This document shows, in pieces, positions 4,874 through 8,107 of a stretch of 8,107 bases of DNA. The stretch comes from Actinomycetes bacterium (GTDB lineage: Bacteria; Actinomycetota; Acidimicrobiia; Acidimicrobiales; RAAP-2). Location of the stretch: contig JAJZSM010000061.1 in NCBI GenBank assembly GCA_021849765.1, positions 1 to 8,107 on the forward strand, written 5' to 3'. Made by a program: the position numbers and the translations under genes. The stretch's first letter is position 1. Every line of letters starts with the position of its first letter. The notes below the pieces were generated by a model. It saw only the letters and a program-made list of their open reading frames with translations, did no database searches and was not told the origin of the DNA.

Positions 4874-6729
4874 TTGACGTTGACGATGATCGTGGACCGG
4901 TACGGCACCATCGTGCCCGGCGCCGGGATCGTCGATACCACCTTGGTCCAGGTCCCGTTGGCCGACCCCGGCCCCTTGGTATGGAAGAAGAGGACGGCCT
5001 TCTTGAAGGCCGCGAATGTCTGGGACTGATCCATGCCGATCACATTGGGCACCGGCCGCGGACCGGTACCGGCGGTCGTCGTCGCAGGCGTCGTCGTGGT
5101 TGGCGCGGGCGCAGTCGTCGTTGGCGAGGTCGTGGTCGGCGTCGTCGTGGTCGGTGTGGGACCCTTGCTCAACGCCAAGACGACCTTCGCGCCCGCGGGC
5201 ACGCTCGCGGGGTTCGAGAACCCGTGGTAGAGCACCGAGACCACCTGACCGGCGCCGAGTGAACTCACGACGTAGGCCGTGCTCGGACACGTCGCGGCGA
5301 TTCCCGCTTTCTTGAGCGCCGCCGTCGCTACGGCGCAGGTCTCACCCATCACGGCTGGCAGTGTGACGCGAGCCGCGCCGTCTGAGACGGTGACGGTCAC
5401 CACGGTGCCGGCCTTGGCGGAGCTGCCCGCCCCGGGCGACTGGGAGATGATCTCGTGGGCGGCGATCGTCGTCGAGCGCTGGTGGCCGGCGACGCGCACG
5501 GTGAGCCCCTCGGCGTTCAACTGGCTGGCCGCCTGGCTCGTGGTGAGGCCCACCAGGGACGGCACGGTGTGGCTCTGGGTCAGCAGTCCGGACTTCCACA
5601 CCGCAGCACCCGCGACGGCCGCGACCAACACGATCGCCGCGAGCACGAGTGCGGCGCGGCGCCGGCGCGGCGCCGGCACGATTGGGTACGGCTCCGAAGC
5701 GCGGGCGCGCGCCCTCGCGTCGGCCGCCGATGCCCCCGGAGGGACCTGGCGGGCCGGCTGCGGGCGCGGGAAGCGGGGCGCCGGTGACTCGTCGTAATCG
5801 GAGCCCGCGATCTGTTCGGCCGACGGCGCGCGGAACCCAATTGAGGTCCGTGGCTCGGAGGGCCGATAGTGCGCGAGCAACGGCATCGTCCGGTTGACGG
5901 GCGTGATGGCCAACGGGGAGGGATCGGTGACGCTCGCGGTGAGTCGATTGGCGAACTGCTCCGCCGAGAGCCGCAGCAGCGGGTCGGGAACCGCCGCTTG
6001 AGCGAGGATCATGTCGAGCGTCCCGAGTTCCGGGCGGATCGGCAACGGCGTGTTGATCCGGGCCCGCAGCATCGCGTCGGCCGACACCGCGTCAAAGGGT
6101 GCCTCGCCGGTCGCGGCCTCGAAGAGGATCAACGCGAGCGCGTACACGTCGGACTTGGCGTCCCCCGGCACGCCCTGAGCCTGTTCGGGGCTGAGGTAAC
6201 GCACGTCGTTGATCGAGTAGTGGCCCGGGTGCATCGTGCGCAGCCCCGACATGGCGACGTCGCCGACGCGCACGCCACCATCGTCGCCGATGAGGAGTTT
6301 GCTCGGCGACAGCGATCCGTGAACGATCCCGTTGGCGTGCAGGTACGCCAACGCCGAGGCCACGTCGCTGCCCAACTTGGCGGTGTCGCCGATTTCGAGC
6401 CGTCGGCCTGCGGCCAACACGTCCTCGAGCGAGCCGCCGCTCATGTACTCGCTCACCACGAAGATCGATCCGGATTCCTGGCCACCGTCGAAGACCCGTG
6501 CGAGATGCGGGTGGCTCAACGTCGCCGAGCGGATGATCTGGTCGCGGAACGTTCGGCGCACGTCTTCGTGCGCGGCCAGCTGCGGGAGCAGGACCTTCAG
6601 GATCACCGTGCGGTGCAGGGTCCGATCCTCGGCGACGTAGACCTCAGCCGTCGACCCGACGTCCACGGTATCGGTGATGCGGTAGCGACCAACGACGTCA
6701 TGGCCGGGTGAGAACGTGTAGGTAGACAT
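4870..6729 (-). CDS. PASTA-domain membrane receptor with a predicted pseudokinase domain
   Basis: A 619-residue single-pass membrane protein built like PknB/Stk1. Residues about 14-268 form a Ser/Thr-kinase fold; 270-354 are a Pro/Ala/Arg-rich linker; RRRR (355-358) precedes a membrane helix (359-378); PASTA 1 is 387-451, PASTA 2 452-523, a Thr/Pro linker 524-559, and PASTA 3 560-619. PASTA repeats bind peptidoglycan fragments or lipid II in known relatives. The kinase fold keeps K45 (VILK), D157, SPEQ (180-183) and SDVYALALILFE. It has lost key catalytic residues: HRDLKPSN reads H137-G-S-L-S-P-S-K144 (Asp to S139, Lys to S141, Asn to K144), DFG reads DVA, the alpha-C Glu is Q64, and the first Gly of the P-loop is D23. 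The activation segment (157-182) is about 5 residues shorter than in PknB and lacks its Thr pair. Phosphotransfer is therefore unlikely; ATP binding or scaffolding remains possible. ATG at 6729, 14 bp after the ligA stop, with weak SD-like G-runs; a GTG at 6786 would add 19 unlike residues overlapping ligA. Confidence 0.93.
   Translation of the reverse strand: MSTYTFSPGHDVVGRYRITDTVDVGSTAEVYVAEDRTLHRTVILKVLLPQLAAHEDVRRTFRDQIIRSATLSHPHLARVFDGGQESGSIFVVSEYMSGGSLEDVLAAGRRLEIGDTAKLGSDVASALAYLHANGIVHGSLSPSKLLIGDDGGVRVGDVAMSGLRTMHPGHYSINDVRYLSPEQAQGVPGDAKSDVYALALILFEAATGEAPFDAVSADAMLRARINTPLPIRPELGTLDMILAQAAVPDPLLRLSAEQFANRLTASVTDPSPLAITPVNRTMPLLAHYRPSEPRTSIGFRAPSAEQIAGSDYDESPAPRFPRPQPARQVPPGASAADARARARASEPYPIVPAPRRRRAALVLAAIVLVAAVAGAAVWKSGLLTQSHTVPSLVGLTTSQAASQLNAEGLTVRVAGHQRSTTIAAHEIISQSPGAGSSAKAGTVVTVTVSDGAARVTLPAVMGETCAVATAALKKAGIAATCPSTAYVVSSLGAGQVVSVLYHGFSNPASVPAGAKVVLALSKGPTPTTTTPTTTSPTTTAPAPTTTTPATTTAGTGPRPVPNVIGMDQSQTFAAFKKAVLFFHTKGPGSANGTWTKVVSTIPAPGTMVPYRSTIIVNVK
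5053..5160 (-). repeat. Low-complexity Thr/Pro-coding tract in the PASTA protein
   Basis: About 108 bp encode 36 residues made almost wholly of Thr, Pro and Ala (runs such as TPTTTTPTTTSPTTT). The DNA is an imperfect GTC/GTG-rich repeat on the plus strand. It separates PASTA 2 from PASTA 3 outside the membrane and resembles cell-wall-spanning or O-mannosylated linkers of actinobacterial surface proteins. The tract may vary in length between strains by slippage; this is inference. Confidence 0.75.
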
Positions 6730-6743
6730 GGGCAAACCCAACC

Positions 6744-8107
<1,364 letters not shown>

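Noticed and set aside
5654..5675. Exact 11 bp tandem repeat (two copies of GCGCGGCGCCG)
   Set aside because: It falls in codons for the PAPRRRR stretch before the membrane helix and is best explained by Arg/Pro/Ala codons at high GC; a unit of 11 bp could not expand without a frameshift.
5869..6711. Plus-strand open frame of 280 codons opposite the kinase-like domain
   Set aside because: Shadow of the PASTA protein gene; no recognisable features and a composition typical of antisense high-GC frames.

Overview
The window is a high-GC stretch in which every supported gene lies on the minus strand. Eight coding regions sit almost end to end, and I saw no convincing gene on the plus strand: the long plus-strand open frames are antisense shadows. 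The high GC, the GTG starts, the PASTA kinase-type receptor, the bacterial NAD-dependent ligase, the GatCAB amidotransferase and an SDR of a style common in actinobacterial lipid and steroid metabolism together suggest an actinomycete. Acidimicrobiia is a plausible class, but that is inference and there is no rRNA or marker here to prove it.

Read in the direction of transcription (from high to low coordinates), the order is: (1) the C-terminal two thirds of ligA, DNA ligase; (2) 14 bp later, a 619-residue single-pass membrane protein with a cytoplasmic protein-kinase fold and three extracellular PASTA repeats; (3) overlapping it by 4 bp, a 95-residue HIT-like protein rich in Cys and His; (4) after a 50 bp gap with a possible promoter and a good Shine-Dalgarno sequence, an SDR dehydrogenase; (5) after a 52 bp gap holding a perfect GC-rich hairpin, an alpha/beta hydrolase; (6-8) gatC, gatA and gatB, each overlapping its upstream neighbour by exactly 4 bp. 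gatB runs off the low-coordinate end of the window.

There are thus three probable translational units: ligA/PASTA protein/HIT-like, SDR, and hydrolase-gatC-gatA-gatB. The last unit couples a serine esterase-type hydrolase to the enzyme that makes Gln-tRNA(Gln) and/or Asn-tRNA(Asn) by transamidation.

The most unusual element is the PASTA protein. Its kinase domain keeps the VAIK-type lysine, the SPE motif and the metal-binding Asp, but the catalytic loop HRDLKPSN is replaced by HGSLSPSK, the alpha-C Glu is Gln, DFG is DVA, and the activation segment is short and lacks the usual Thr residues. It is therefore predicted to be a pseudokinase receptor for peptidoglycan or muropeptides, translationally coupled to a small, divergent HIT-like protein. 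This pair is the best candidate in the window for an undescribed signalling module. The other genes look like ordinary housekeeping or metabolic genes with intact active sites.
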